64,000 nucleotides of DNA, taken from contig NZ_PXNQ02000001.1 of NCBI RefSeq assembly GCF_003007735.2, forward strand, positions 620,001 through 684,000, read 5' to 3'. The position numbers and the translations under genes are program-made. Below are positions 44,784-54,149 of this stretch, in pieces; position 1 is the first letter of the stretch, and each line of letters begins with the position of its first letter. The notes below the pieces were generated by a model. That model did not search any database. It was not told the DNA's origin and saw only the letters and a list, made by a program, of their open reading frames with translations. The stretch comes from Paracoccus methylarcula (GTDB taxonomy: Bacteria > Pseudomonadota > Alphaproteobacteria > Rhodobacterales > Rhodobacteraceae).

Positions 44784-46061
44784 ATGATGATCGACAAGGC
44801 ATTGATCGAGGCGGAAAACGCCACGCGCCGGCCCGATCTGGCACAGGATTACGAAGCGCTTGGCGCCCGGCTGGCGCGCCGGGGCGTGGATATCGAGGCC
44901 CTGACCACCCGCGCCATGGGCTTTGGCGTGGCGGTGCCAAGCTGGGGCACCGGGACGGGCGGCACGCGTTTCGCGCGCTTTCCGGGCGAGGGCGAGCCGC
45001 GCGGCATCATGGACAAGCTGGACGATTGCGGCGTGATCCATCAACTGACGGCGGCGACGCCCCGGGTCTCGCTGCATATCCCGTGGGACAAGGCCGATCC
45101 TTCCGATCTGCGCGCCAAGGCGGAAGAACTGGGACTGGGCTTTGACGCCATGAACTCGAACACGTTCCAGGATCAGCCCGACCAGGCGCATAGCTACAAG
45201 TTCGGCTCTTTGTCCCATACCGATGCCGCCACCCGGCAACAGGCCATCGCGCATAACCTGGAATGCATCGAGATCGGCCAGCAGATCGGGGCGAAGGCGC
45301 TGACGGTCTGGATCGGCGATGGTTCGAACTTTCCCGGCCAGACCTCGCTTTCGTGGCAATTCGACCGCTATCTCGAGTCGATGAAGGCGATCTATGCCGG
45401 GTTACCCGATGACTGGCGGATCTTTTCGGAACACAAGATCTACGAGCCTGCCTTCTATTCCACGGTCGTGCAGGATTGGGGGACCAGCCTGATGACGGCA
45501 CAGGAACTGGGACCCAAGGCGCAGTGCCTGGTGGACCTGGGGCATCATGCGCCGAACGTGAATATCGAGATGATCGTCTCGCGCCTGATCCGGGCGGGCA
45601 AGCTGGGCGGCTTCCATTTCAACGACAGCAAATATGGCGATGACGACCTGGACAGTGGCACCATCGATCCGTTCCGGCTGTTCCTGGTCTTCAACGAGCT
45701 GGTCGAGTTGGAGGATACGCCCGGCCTCGACCTGGCGCATATGATCGACCAGAGCCATAACGTGACCGACCCCATCGAGAGCCTGATGATCTCGGCTTGC
45801 GAGATCCAGCGCGCCTTCGTGCAGGCCTTGCTGGTGGATCGCGTGGCGCTGGAAGGTTATCGGCAAGAGAATGACGCGCTGATGGCGGCTGCGACCCTGC
45901 GCGAGGCATTCCGCACCGATGTCGAGCCGATCCTGGCGATGGCGCGGCTCCGGGCAGGTGCGGCCCTCGATCCGGTTTCGGCCTATCGCGCCTCGGGCTA
46001 TCGCGCGAAGGTGGCGGCAGAGCGCCCCAGGACGGCGGCGGGTGGCGGCGGGATCGTCTGA
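44784..46061 (+). CDS. rhaI: L-rhamnose isomerase (rhizobial/COG4952 type)
   Basis: The 425-residue TIM-barrel isomerase (VLIDKALIEAEN-type start; GFDAMNSNTFQDQP; WIGDGSNFPGQ; FSEHKIYEPAFYSTVVQDWG; GFHFNDSKYGDDD) carries the metal-binding Glu, His and Asp residues of the xylose isomerase-like family. It converts L-rhamnose to L-rhamnulose. ATG 44784 is chosen just after the rhaD stop; a GTG at 44778 overlapping that stop is also possible. It completes the catabolic set with rhaK and rhaD. A 37-base gap follows before the convergent sulfotransferase gene. Confidence 0.88.
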   Translation: MMIDKALIEAENATRRPDLAQDYEALGARLARRGVDIEALTTRAMGFGVAVPSWGTGTGGTRFARFPGEGEPRGIMDKLDDCGVIHQLTAATPRVSLHIPWDKADPSDLRAKAEELGLGFDAMNSNTFQDQPDQAHSYKFGSLSHTDAATRQQAIAHNLECIEIGQQIGAKALTVWIGDGSNFPGQTSLSWQFDRYLESMKAIYAGLPDDWRIFSEHKIYEPAFYSTVVQDWGTSLMTAQELGPKAQCLVDLGHHAPNVNIEMIVSRLIRAGKLGGFHFNDSKYGDDDLDSGTIDPFRLFLVFNELVELEDTPGLDLAHMIDQSHNVTDPIESLMISACEIQRAFVQALLVDRVALEGYRQENDALMAAATLREAFRTDVEPILAMARLRAGAALDPVSAYRASGYRAKVAAERPRTAAGGGGIV

Positions 46062-46098
46062 TCTCACTGTAGCCCGGTGAATTGCCCTCGGTCCCGGC

Positions 46099-46773
46099 TC
46101 AGGCTCGGGCCGGGTTGCGATAGCCGAACCGGGCGATCTCGGCCGCGCATTGCGCCTCGACGATCTCGGCCGCGGCGGGGAATTGCGTGTAAAGTTCCTC
46201 GCAACTTGTCCCGCGTTCCGGCCGCCGTCCGGCCTTGGCGCGGATTCCCGCGAAATCCTCCCACAGCCCTTCGAGACCGAGCGTATCGACGTCTTGCGCA
46301 AGGTTTTCATAGCGCAGATGCCGGTCGATCCGGTTCGGGCCGTCGAAAGGTGCGATTCCTGCGCTTTCGGCAAGATATTCGGGATGGGCGTCGATGAATT
46401 CGCCGAAATCCTGCCCGGTCCGCTCGACACCTTCCCAGTAATAGCGGGAAATCGCGGCATCGAACGGGTCGCGGATGATCGCGATCTTCTGGTAGTCGCG
46501 CCAGACCTGATCCGGGATCAGCTGGCGCGCCTCTTCGGCGGCGATGTGATTGTAGAACTTGCCGGAACTGCGGGTTCCGTCCGGCCAGATCGTGTCGCGA
46601 AAATTCTGTGGGCCATGATAGTCCTTGCTGCGGCGTATCTCCTCATTTGCCGGGGTAATCGGCGTGATCACGCAATCCGGTCCGCAAAAACGCGAAAGGG
46701 CGATCTCGAAAGAGGTGCTGCCAGTCTTTTTGGTCTTGAAGAAGATAAGGCCAAGCCTGTGACAGATAATCAT
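46099..46773 (-). CDS. Sulfotransferase-like protein
   Basis: The 224-residue protein begins MIICHRLGLIFFKTKKTGST, in which KTKKTGSTS is the 5'-phosphosulfate (PAPS) loop of sulfotransferases; IRDPFDAAISRYYW contains the 3'-phosphate-binding Arg/Ser. It may transfer sulfate from PAPS to a cell-surface or small-molecule acceptor. ATG 46773 is chosen over a start at 47043 because the upstream part overlaps the divergent gene and lacks the fold. It stands alone between rhaI and DUF2254. Confidence 0.78.
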   Translation of the reverse strand: MIICHRLGLIFFKTKKTGSTSFEIALSRFCGPDCVITPITPANEEIRRSKDYHGPQNFRDTIWPDGTRSSGKFYNHIAAEEARQLIPDQVWRDYQKIAIIRDPFDAAISRYYWEGVERTGQDFGEFIDAHPEYLAESAGIAPFDGPNRIDRHLRYENLAQDVDTLGLEGLWEDFAGIRAKAGRRPERGTSCEELYTQFPAAAEIVEAQCAAEIARFGYRNPARA

Positions 46774-46914
46774 CGGTGAAATTTTTCCATGCAAAGCGGC
46801 GTTGCTGTCCGGTGATCGGGGCCTGATGATCACGTGGAGCCGGTTAACATGGCCTTTGCCTGCCCGGCAATGGATCGATATCACCGGTTGTGGAGACGGG
46901 AAGCGGGGGATCGG

Positions 46915-48189
46915 ATGTCGAAATGGCGGTGGCTGCTGTTGCAATATGCGCGCAAGCTGTGGGTGCGGGCCACGTTGATCGGTGCGCTCGGCATCGCGGC
47001 GGCGGGGCTGGCTTCGCTTGCCGATCGTTTCGTTCCGCTGCAATTCGCTTTCAGGATCAGCGCCGATGCCATCGACAGCCTGCTGACGATCATTGCCTCA
47101 AGCATGCTGGCGGTCACGACCTTTTCGCTGAGCGTGATCACGGCGGCCTTCTGGTCCGCGACCGCCAATATCACTCCGCGCGCGACCAGGCTGCTGGCCG
47201 AGGACAGGCTGACGCAGAATGTCCTGTCCGTCTTTATCGGTTCCTTTCTGTTCAGTATCGTCGGGCTCGTCGTGCTGAAAGCCGGTGTCTATAACGAGCA
47301 GGGCCGCGTGGTTTTGTTCGTCGTCACCATCGCGGTGCTTGCCATGATCGTGATGTCGCTCATGCGCTGGATCGATCACCTGACCCGCTTTGGCCGCGTG
47401 GGCGAGACAACGGAACGGCTGGAAGACGTTGCCAGGGCTGCCATCAAGGCGCGGCTCAAGGAGCCGTATTTCGGGGGGCGACCCCTGACCGACACGAAAA
47501 ACGGCCTGCCTTCGGATGCCATGGCGGTGAGGTCGCTCGACACCGGCTATGTGATCCATTTCAGCATGGAGCGGCTGGCCCGCGCGGTGGCGGATAGCGG
47601 CGGGAAAGTCTATCTTGCGGCGACGCCCGGCAGTTTCGTCTATCGCGATACGGCGCTCGCATGGGTTCATTTCGAGACACCGCCGGAGACGGATATCGAC
47701 CGGGGCGCAATTGCCGCCGCCGTCAGGGATGCGTTCACGCTGGATGACGACCGCAGCTTTGACCAGGATCCGGGTTACGGCATTTCGGTTCTTGGCGAGA
47801 TCGCGCTGCGTGCGCTTTCCCCGGCGATCAACGATCCCGGCACCGCGATCGATGTGATCGGCCGTGTGGCGAGGCTGCTGACCCTGTGGGCGGAAGGGGC
47901 GGAGAACAAGCCGGATGACGAGATCGCCTATCCCGGCATACATGTTCCGCCGCTCGAAACTGCCGAGCTTTTTGCGAAGGCATTCGAACCGATTGCCCGT
48001 GACGGGGCCAAGATGATCGAGGTTCAGTTGAAACTGCGCGAAACCTTGCGGGCCCTGTCCAGGCTGGGCGATGACGGTTTTCGCTCTGCCGCCCGGCATC
48101 AGGCGGAATTGGCGCTGAAGCGGGCCGGGGCGGCGCAGGTTCTGGAAGAGGAGGTGCGAAGGCTGGAAATGATCCGGGTCGGTGATTGA
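46915..48189 (+). CDS. DUF2254 integral membrane protein
   Basis: The 424-residue protein has about four N-terminal transmembrane segments (LIGALGIAAAGLASLADRF; LTIIASSMLAVTTFSLSVIT; VLSVFIGSFLFSIVGLVVL) and a cytoplasmic C-terminal domain (LSPAINDPGTAIDVIGRVAR), which is the signature of DUF2254. ATG 46915 has GGGGGATC upstream. Function unknown. It is convergent with the heme receptor gene, with only 31 bases between. Confidence 0.85.
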   Translation: MSKWRWLLLQYARKLWVRATLIGALGIAAAGLASLADRFVPLQFAFRISADAIDSLLTIIASSMLAVTTFSLSVITAAFWSATANITPRATRLLAEDRLTQNVLSVFIGSFLFSIVGLVVLKAGVYNEQGRVVLFVVTIAVLAMIVMSLMRWIDHLTRFGRVGETTERLEDVARAAIKARLKEPYFGGRPLTDTKNGLPSDAMAVRSLDTGYVIHFSMERLARAVADSGGKVYLAATPGSFVYRDTALAWVHFETPPETDIDRGAIAAAVRDAFTLDDDRSFDQDPGYGISVLGEIALRALSPAINDPGTAIDVIGRVARLLTLWAEGAENKPDDEIAYPGIHVPPLETAELFAKAFEPIARDGAKMIEVQLKLRETLRALSRLGDDGFRSAARHQAELALKRAGAAQVLEEEVRRLEMIRVGD

Positions 48190-48220
48190 CCGGTCCAGAG
48201 CCTTCGCCTTCCTGTTCACC

Positions 48221-50242
48221 TCAGAACGTCTTGCTGAGCGAGACCTTGAAGTTGCGGCCCGGCGCGGGGCCGGTCACATAGGTCGCGGGAACATATTCGC
48301 GATTGGTGATATTATCGATCCCCATATTGACCTCGACACCTTCCAGCGGACCTTGCCGAGGGGTCCAGATCGCATAGATGTCGTGGGTGCCAAAGCCGCC
48401 GCGATGCGTCCCGTCCGGCTTGTCGCGCCCATCGGCCAGCATGCTGCGAAGGCCGAGTTTCCAGCTGTCGCTTGCCTGCCATGCCGCCGACAGTGCCACC
48501 CGGTTATTGGGCAGGGTATCGAGGATCTCGCCATCCTGATCCCTGCCATTGACGACCGACAGCGCCGCACCGAACTGCCAATCGCCGGTCATGTAGCTGG
48601 CCTCCAACTCGCCCCCGCGCAGATAGGCGCGGTCGATATTGGTGTAGGAGGGCGTTGGCGCGGGCAGGTTGGTCCGCATGATCATGTCGTCGATATGGTT
48701 GCGGAACAGGGTCAGCTTCAATGCGGCCTCGTCTCCTGCCGCGAAGATGTCATTGCCGCGATAGCTGACGCCGATCTCGATATTCTTGCCCTTCTCGTCC
48801 TTCAGGTCCGGCGATGCCGCGCCACCGTTGCGGCTGTCGTAAAGCTCGTCCACCGCCGGCAGACGGTTCACGAAGGCCAGCGATCCAAAGACCGACCAGT
48901 CGTCGTTCAGACGATACATCACGCCGACCTGCGGCTCGATCGACTCGGATTCGACCCGGTCATCGGTGACGGTGACACTGTCCTTGGGCTCGGTTTTCTG
49001 GCGCTCGTAGCGCAGCCCGGAATTGACCGTGACCCGGCCCCATTCCAGTTCGGACCAGGCAAAGACCGCCGCCGATTTCGTATAGCCCTCGGGATGGGAG
49101 CTCGAAAGCGTGGTGCTGGAACGATCCTGCCTGAATGTCTCGGCGCCGATGGTCAGGTAATGGCTGTAACCCGCGCCCGACAGGTCCATGACGTTCTGGG
49201 CCCGCAACTTCCACAGCGCATAGTCGCGGCGGCCAAGCAGGGTTGGCGAAATCGGCTCATTCGCGACGCCGCCCTGCTGCACATCCTTGATCGTGTTGGT
49301 GTAGGACAGGGCGACGGTCGCGTCGATCAGCCGGTTGTCGGCGGGGTTCCAGCCCCATTCCAGCCGCGCCACCTGATCGCGTGTCAGGATGTCGCCGACT
49401 CCCCAACCGGGAAAGGTTGGGCCGAACGCGCCGATTTGCGCGCCTTCCAGTTGATTGAAATCCTGGTCCTCGCCGCGCGCCTCCAGATGCTGATATGAGG
49501 CTTCGACATAATGATCGCCGAATGTCTTGCGGGCCTTCAGCAGCAGGTTCGGCGTGTCCGAATTGCTCCGCACGATGGTTTCGCCATCCGGATCCTCTGT
49601 TTTCCCCAGCTTGCGATAGGCGAAAGCCGCCAGCGCCTCGAAATCCTCCGCCGGACGCCAGCCCCATGAGATACTGCCAAAGGCGGTATCGGGATTGGAG
49701 GCATAGCCCAGCTTGACCCGCCCGCCGCTGCTTGCGCCTTCGGGGATCAGGTCGCCCGGATCGATCGTCTCCATCGCGATCACCCCGCCCAGGGCACCCG
49801 AGCCGTAAAGCGTGGCGGCGCTCGGCCCGCGCAGCACCTCGACCCGTTTCAGGAAGTCGGGCTCCACGAAGAGCGAGCCTTGGCGGTAGCTTTCGAAATA
49901 TTTCTTCTCGCCATCGATCAGCTGGACGATCCCCGCTTCCGAGGCCGCCGTTCCGGATGACCCGAAGCCGCGAATGTTGAAGCCCTGGCCGAAAAAGCTG
50001 GATGAGCCGACGCCCGCCACCCCTGGCACCTGCTTCAGGACATCGCCGATATTGCCGGGCGCGATCTCGTTCAGGTCTTCCGAGTCCAGGACGCTGACCG
50101 ATTGCGGCACCGACGAGGCGACCTTCTCGGTGCCCGCGCGCAGGACGATGGGATCAAGCACGATGGGCCGCGTATCCTCCTGCGCCGCCGCCAGTGTGGT
50201 AGTTCCAAGCAGCAGGGCAAAAGCCGTGATTTGTCTGCGCAT
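48221..50242 (-). CDS. hmuR: TonB-dependent outer-membrane heme/hemoprotein receptor
   Basis: The 673-residue receptor has a signal peptide (RRQITAFALLLGTTTLAAAQ), a TonB-box-like region (PIVLDPIVLRAG), a plug domain (SVSVLDSEDLNEI; GFNIRGFGSSG) and a 22-strand barrel ending in Phe. NRLPAVDELYDSR is a variant of the FRAP...ELY motif of heme receptors. Its position opposite hmuSTUV supports heme rather than siderophore. It takes heme across the outer membrane with energy from TonB. It is divergent from hmuS. Confidence 0.85.
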   Translation of the reverse strand: MRRQITAFALLLGTTTLAAAQEDTRPIVLDPIVLRAGTEKVASSVPQSVSVLDSEDLNEIAPGNIGDVLKQVPGVAGVGSSSFFGQGFNIRGFGSSGTAASEAGIVQLIDGEKKYFESYRQGSLFVEPDFLKRVEVLRGPSAATLYGSGALGGVIAMETIDPGDLIPEGASSGGRVKLGYASNPDTAFGSISWGWRPAEDFEALAAFAYRKLGKTEDPDGETIVRSNSDTPNLLLKARKTFGDHYVEASYQHLEARGEDQDFNQLEGAQIGAFGPTFPGWGVGDILTRDQVARLEWGWNPADNRLIDATVALSYTNTIKDVQQGGVANEPISPTLLGRRDYALWKLRAQNVMDLSGAGYSHYLTIGAETFRQDRSSTTLSSSHPEGYTKSAAVFAWSELEWGRVTVNSGLRYERQKTEPKDSVTVTDDRVESESIEPQVGVMYRLNDDWSVFGSLAFVNRLPAVDELYDSRNGGAASPDLKDEKGKNIEIGVSYRGNDIFAAGDEAALKLTLFRNHIDDMIMRTNLPAPTPSYTNIDRAYLRGGELEASYMTGDWQFGAALSVVNGRDQDGEILDTLPNNRVALSAAWQASDSWKLGLRSMLADGRDKPDGTHRGGFGTHDIYAIWTPRQGPLEGVEVNMGIDNITNREYVPATYVTGPAPGRNFKVSLSKTF

Positions 50243-50385
50243 CGCCAATCCCTCATTCGTGCAAAGCTGTGTTCGAAGCTGGCACATGCTGGCGGCTTGC
50301 GTTGGCTAGAGATTCCGACTAATTATGTCAAGTATTGCGTCCAGCCATTCCGCCAGATGCCGATCACCTGATGCAGCAGAGGCAC

Positions 50386-51421
50386 ATGATGAATGATCTG
50401 ACCCCGGCGCGCTGCGCGAACTGAAACGTGATGCCACTGTCCGGCCCTATGATCTTGCGGCACAGCTCGGCCTGTCCGAGGCCGCTCTGGTCGAGGCAGA
50501 ACTGGGTTACGGGGCGACGCGGATCGACCCGACGCTCGCCCGGCTGATCCCGGCGGTGCAAAAGATGGGCGAGGTGATGGCGCTGACCCGCAACCGCTCC
50601 TGCGTGATCGAGAAGATCGGCACCTATAACGAGTTCCACGACGGCGAACATGCCGCGATGACGCTGGATCCCGAGATCGACATGCGCATGTTCCCGCGTC
50701 ACTGGGCGCATGCCTATGCAGTCGAGGCGAAGGGCGCGGATGGCCCGCGCCGCTCGGTGCAGGTCTTCGATGCGGCGGGGGGCGCGGTTCACAAGGTGCA
50801 TCTGCGCCCGGGTTCGGATCTGGACGCATGGGGAGAATTGCTGCGCGACCTGGCTCTGCCCGATCAGGCCGGGATGTCGGATTTCGCGCCCCGTGCCATG
50901 CCGGAAGGCGCGCGCATCGCCGAGGATCGGGCAGACACGCTTCGCGCCGAATGGGTGAAGATGACCGACACCCATCAGTTCAACACGCTTGTCAGGCGGC
51001 TGAAGATGAACCGCCTCGGCGCCTATCGTGTCGCCGGGTCCCCATTCGCCAGCCCTCTGGACGTCGAGGCGGTTCCCGCCCTGTTCGAACAGGTGCAGGC
51101 CGAAGCGCAGCAGGTGATGCTCTTCGTCGGTAATATGGGCTGCATCGAGATCCATTCCGGGCCCATCCGGACGTGAAACCGATGGGGCCATGGCTGAACG
51201 TGCTGGACGAGCGTTTCAACTTGCATCTGCGTGTCGATCATCTGGCCGAGGTCTGGCTGGTCGACAAGCCGACCGGGCGCGGCCCGGCCATATCGGTCGA
51301 GGCGTTCGACGAGATGGGCAATCTGATCTTTCAATGTTTCGGGATGCGGGCCGACAGGGGCGGCGATCCCGATGCCTGGGGACGATTGGTTCATTCCTTG
51401 CCCGCCGCAGGTGAAGCATGA
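50386..51421 (+). pseudogene. hmuS: Heme-degrading/trafficking protein HmuS, two frameshifts
   Basis: Three reading frames together make one HmuS protein of about 345 residues. The N-terminal piece (MMNDLTP then GALRELKRDATVRPYDLAAQ) needs one extra base in the CCCC run near 50402-50405. The large middle part runs to a TGA at 51176, where GPIR-T-stop becomes GPIRNVKPMGPWLN if one A is added near 51169. The last part ends at 51421. Both breaks are repairable by one base in a short run, so read errors are likely, but true decay is possible. HmuS handles or degrades imported heme; hmuT starts within its stop. Confidence 0.8.
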
Positions 51422-52281
51422 TCGGCCGCGTCATTTGCGCCGCCGCGCTGGCCCTGTCATCGGCCCTGTCTGCACAGGCCGACCCGCATCCCGATGCACA
51501 GCGGGTTCTGGCCATCGGCGGCTCGGTGACCGAGATCATCTATGCCCTGGGCCAGCAGGACCGGCTGATCGCCCGTGACACGACCTCCAGCTATCCCTCC
51601 GAGGCGCAGGAATTGCCCGATGTCGGATACATGCGCGCGCTTTCCTCCGAAGGTGTGCTTTCGGTGAAGCCCGACCTGATCCTGTCGGAAGAAGGTGCAG
51701 GCCCGCCGGAAACCATCGCGGTGCTGAAAGAGGCGGGAGTCCCCTTTGAAACCATCCCCTCCGGCACGGATGCCGAGGGGCTGGCCGCCAAGATCGAGGC
51801 CGTGGCCGAGGCACTTGGCGTGCCCGAAGCCGCCGCCTCTCCGGTCAAGGCGCTGAGGGCCGATCTCGACCATCTGGCCGAGGCGACCGGCGATGAAGGG
51901 CAACCCAAGCGCGTGATGTTCATCCTGTCGCTGCAAGGCGGCCGGGTGATGGCCTCGGGGCAGGGCACCGAGGCTGACGCGATCATCCGCCTTGCGGGGG
52001 CAGAGAACGCGGTGCAGGGCGTCGAGGGCTACAAGCCGCTGACCGACGAGGCGATCACCTCTGCTGCGCCCGAGATAGTCCTGATGATGAAACGCGGCCC
52101 GGAAGACAGCGGCCATGCGGCGGCGACCGAGGCGCTGATGGCCATTCCCGCCATGGCCGCGACCCCGGCCGCGGAAAGCGGCGCGGTGATCCGCATGGAC
52201 GGCCTGTATCTGCTGGGGTTCGGCCCGCGCACCGGGCAGGCGGCGCTGGAACTGCATGACGCGATCTATGGGGGCGCCTGA
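51418..52281 (+). CDS. hmuT: Heme ABC transporter periplasmic binding protein
   Basis: The 287-residue protein has a signal peptide (VICAAALALSSALSAQADP), the cluster 8/BtuF-like fold (VLAIGGSVTEIIYALGQQ), and VGYMRAL with Tyr71, which fits the conserved heme-ligand Tyr of HmuT/ShuT. It carries heme to HmuUV. It overlaps hmuS (ATGA) and hmuU by a base. No separate promoter is seen. Confidence 0.9.
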   Translation: MIGRVICAAALALSSALSAQADPHPDAQRVLAIGGSVTEIIYALGQQDRLIARDTTSSYPSEAQELPDVGYMRALSSEGVLSVKPDLILSEEGAGPPETIAVLKEAGVPFETIPSGTDAEGLAAKIEAVAEALGVPEAAASPVKALRADLDHLAEATGDEGQPKRVMFILSLQGGRVMASGQGTEADAIIRLAGAENAVQGVEGYKPLTDEAITSAAPEIVLMMKRGPEDSGHAAATEALMAIPAMAATPAAESGAVIRMDGLYLLGFGPRTGQAALELHDAIYGGA

Positions 52282-53351
52282 TGGTTGCGCTCGATGCGCC
52301 GCGCGAGAGGCTGGCGGGGGATCGCCGGCATCTCGGACGCGCGCTGGCTGTCTGGCTTCTTGGGTTGCTGGCCGTGCTGGCGCTGTTGTCCCTGGGGCAT
52401 GGCGCTTCCGGCGTATCGGCGCCTCGGGTCCTGCTTGATTGGCTGGCCGGGCATGAGATCGCGCAGACCGACCGCGTGGTGCTGTTCGACATCAGGTTGC
52501 CACGCCTTCTGACCGGTATCCTCGTCGGGGCCGGGCTGGCGGTTTCGGGCGCGATCATGCAGGGACTGTTTCGCAACCCGCTGGCCGATCCCGGCCTGCT
52601 GGGGGTCAGCGCGGGGGCCTCGCTTGGCGCGATCTCGGCGATCGTGCTGGGCGGTCTGCTGCCACCCGCCATGCTCGCTGCTGCGGGCTGGCACCTGGTG
52701 CCGCTGGCGGCCTTCGCGGGAAGCTGGCTGGCGATGGTGACCCTTTACGGTATCGCCACGCGGCAGGGGCGGACATCGGTGGCGACGATGCTGCTTGCCG
52801 GTATCGCCCTTGCGGCGATGATCGCGGCGGTTTCGGGCCTGATCATCTATCGTGCCGATGACCAGCAATTGCGCGACCTGACCTTCTGGGGGCTCGGCTC
52901 GCTGGCCGGGGCAAGCTGGGTCAAGCTGCTTGCAGCAGGACCCGTGATCGCCGCCGCGCTGCTCGTCTCGCCATTTCTGGCGTGGGGCCTGAACGGGCTG
53001 GCACTCGGAGAGGCCTCCGCCGCCCATGTCGGTATCCGGGTGCAGCGCGTCAAGACGACGGCCATCCTGACAACCGCCGCCGCGACCGGTGCCTCGGTCG
53101 CGGTCTCGGGCGGGATCGGTTTCGTCGGCATCGTCGTGCCGCATCTGCTGCGCCTGCTCGCCGGGCCGGATCATCGCTGGCTGCTGGTGAACTCCGCCTT
53201 GCTCGGAGCATCGGTGCTGCTGGTGGCCGACATGATCAGCCGCACGGTGATCGCCCCCGCAGAGCTACCCATCGGGATCATCACGGCGATGATCGGCGGG
53301 CCGTTCTTTCTGTGGGTGCTGTTGTCGAATCGCCGGATGCTGGACGGATGA
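52281..53351 (+). CDS. hmuU: Heme ABC transporter permease
   Basis: The 356-residue permease has nine to ten helices and FecCD-family motifs (GLFRNPLADPGLLGVSAG; GIGFVGIVVPHLLRLLAGPD), and forms the inner-membrane heme channel with HmuV. It overlaps hmuT by one base and hmuV by four. The N-terminus is arginine-rich before the first helix. Confidence 0.92.
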   Translation: MVALDAPRERLAGDRRHLGRALAVWLLGLLAVLALLSLGHGASGVSAPRVLLDWLAGHEIAQTDRVVLFDIRLPRLLTGILVGAGLAVSGAIMQGLFRNPLADPGLLGVSAGASLGAISAIVLGGLLPPAMLAAAGWHLVPLAAFAGSWLAMVTLYGIATRQGRTSVATMLLAGIALAAMIAAVSGLIIYRADDQQLRDLTFWGLGSLAGASWVKLLAAGPVIAAALLVSPFLAWGLNGLALGEASAAHVGIRVQRVKTTAILTTAAATGASVAVSGGIGFVGIVVPHLLRLLAGPDHRWLLVNSALLGASVLLVADMISRTVIAPAELPIGIITAMIGGPFFLWVLLSNRRMLDG

Positions 53352-54139
53352 AGCTGGAGGCCCGCGATATACGGCTCCATCTCGGCCGGTCCGAGATCCT
53401 GCATGGCGTCGATCTGACCGCTCGCGCGGGGCAGTTGACGGCCATCATCGGTCCAAATGGTTCAGGCAAGACCACCTTGCTGCGCGCCCTGACCGGTGAG
53501 ATCACGCCAACCGCTGGTCATGCCATGCTGAACGGGCGGGATGTCGCTGCCATGCGCCCCGAGGAACTGGCATTGACCCGCGCCGTCCTGCCGCAGCAAA
53601 GCATGTTGAGCTTTCCCTTCACCGTGGCCGAGATCATCCGCATCGGCCTGACGGCCACCCATGCGGGACAGGGCAGCGAAAGCAACGGCCTGATCCGCGC
53701 AGCCCTGAGCCGGGTCGGGCTGCCGGAGCATGCCGGGCGGCTTTATCAGGAACTCTCGGGCGGAGAGCAGCAGCGGGTGCAGCTGGCACGAACCCTGGTG
53801 CAAATCTGGCATCCGGTGGGGCGGGATGGCCCGCGCTGGCTGCTTCTGGACGAGCCGGTCAGCAGCCTCGACATCGCCCAGCAACTGACCGTCATGCGGT
53901 TGGCGGCGGAATATGCGGGGCAGGGCGGCGGCGTCGTGGCGATCATGCATGATCTGAACCTGACAGCGATGTTCGCCGATCATGTCCTGCTGATGCAGGA
54001 AGGCCGCGCAGTGGCCGAGGGGCCACCTGCCGAGGTGCTGACCGATCACATCCTGTCGGGCGCCTATGGCTGCAGCCTGCAGGTCAACCATACTCCGCCC
54101 AACGGTGTCTGGTTGCTGCCGCAGGGTGCGGCGCTGTGA
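53348..54139 (+). CDS. hmuV: Heme ABC transporter ATP-binding protein
   Basis: The 263-residue ATPase has Walker A GPNGSGKTT (about 38-46), signature ELSGGEQQRVQLARTL, Walker B WLLLDEPVSSLD and the switch His (AIMHDLN). It powers HmuU. ATG 53348 overlaps the hmuU stop; the longer frame starting at 52982 is another frame. It ends the heme operon, convergent with the RuBisCO-like gene, 10 bases away. Confidence 0.93.
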   Translation: MKLEARDIRLHLGRSEILHGVDLTARAGQLTAIIGPNGSGKTTLLRALTGEITPTAGHAMLNGRDVAAMRPEELALTRAVLPQQSMLSFPFTVAEIIRIGLTATHAGQGSESNGLIRAALSRVGLPEHAGRLYQELSGGEQQRVQLARTLVQIWHPVGRDGPRWLLLDEPVSSLDIAQQLTVMRLAAEYAGQGGGVVAIMHDLNLTAMFADHVLLMQEGRAVAEGPPAEVLTDHILSGAYGCSLQVNHTPPNGVWLLPQGAAL

Positions 54140-54149
54140 TCGCTGCCGT

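Noticed and set aside
42538..44940. An 800-codon minus-strand open frame opposite rhaD
   Set aside because: It is the antisense shadow of rhaD and crosses the rhaR-rhaD operator region.
50243..50385. An iron-regulator box (Irr, RirA or Fur-type) between hmuR and hmuS
   Set aside because: An AT-rich stretch near 50310-50330 is suggestive, but no clear match to a known box could be defended.
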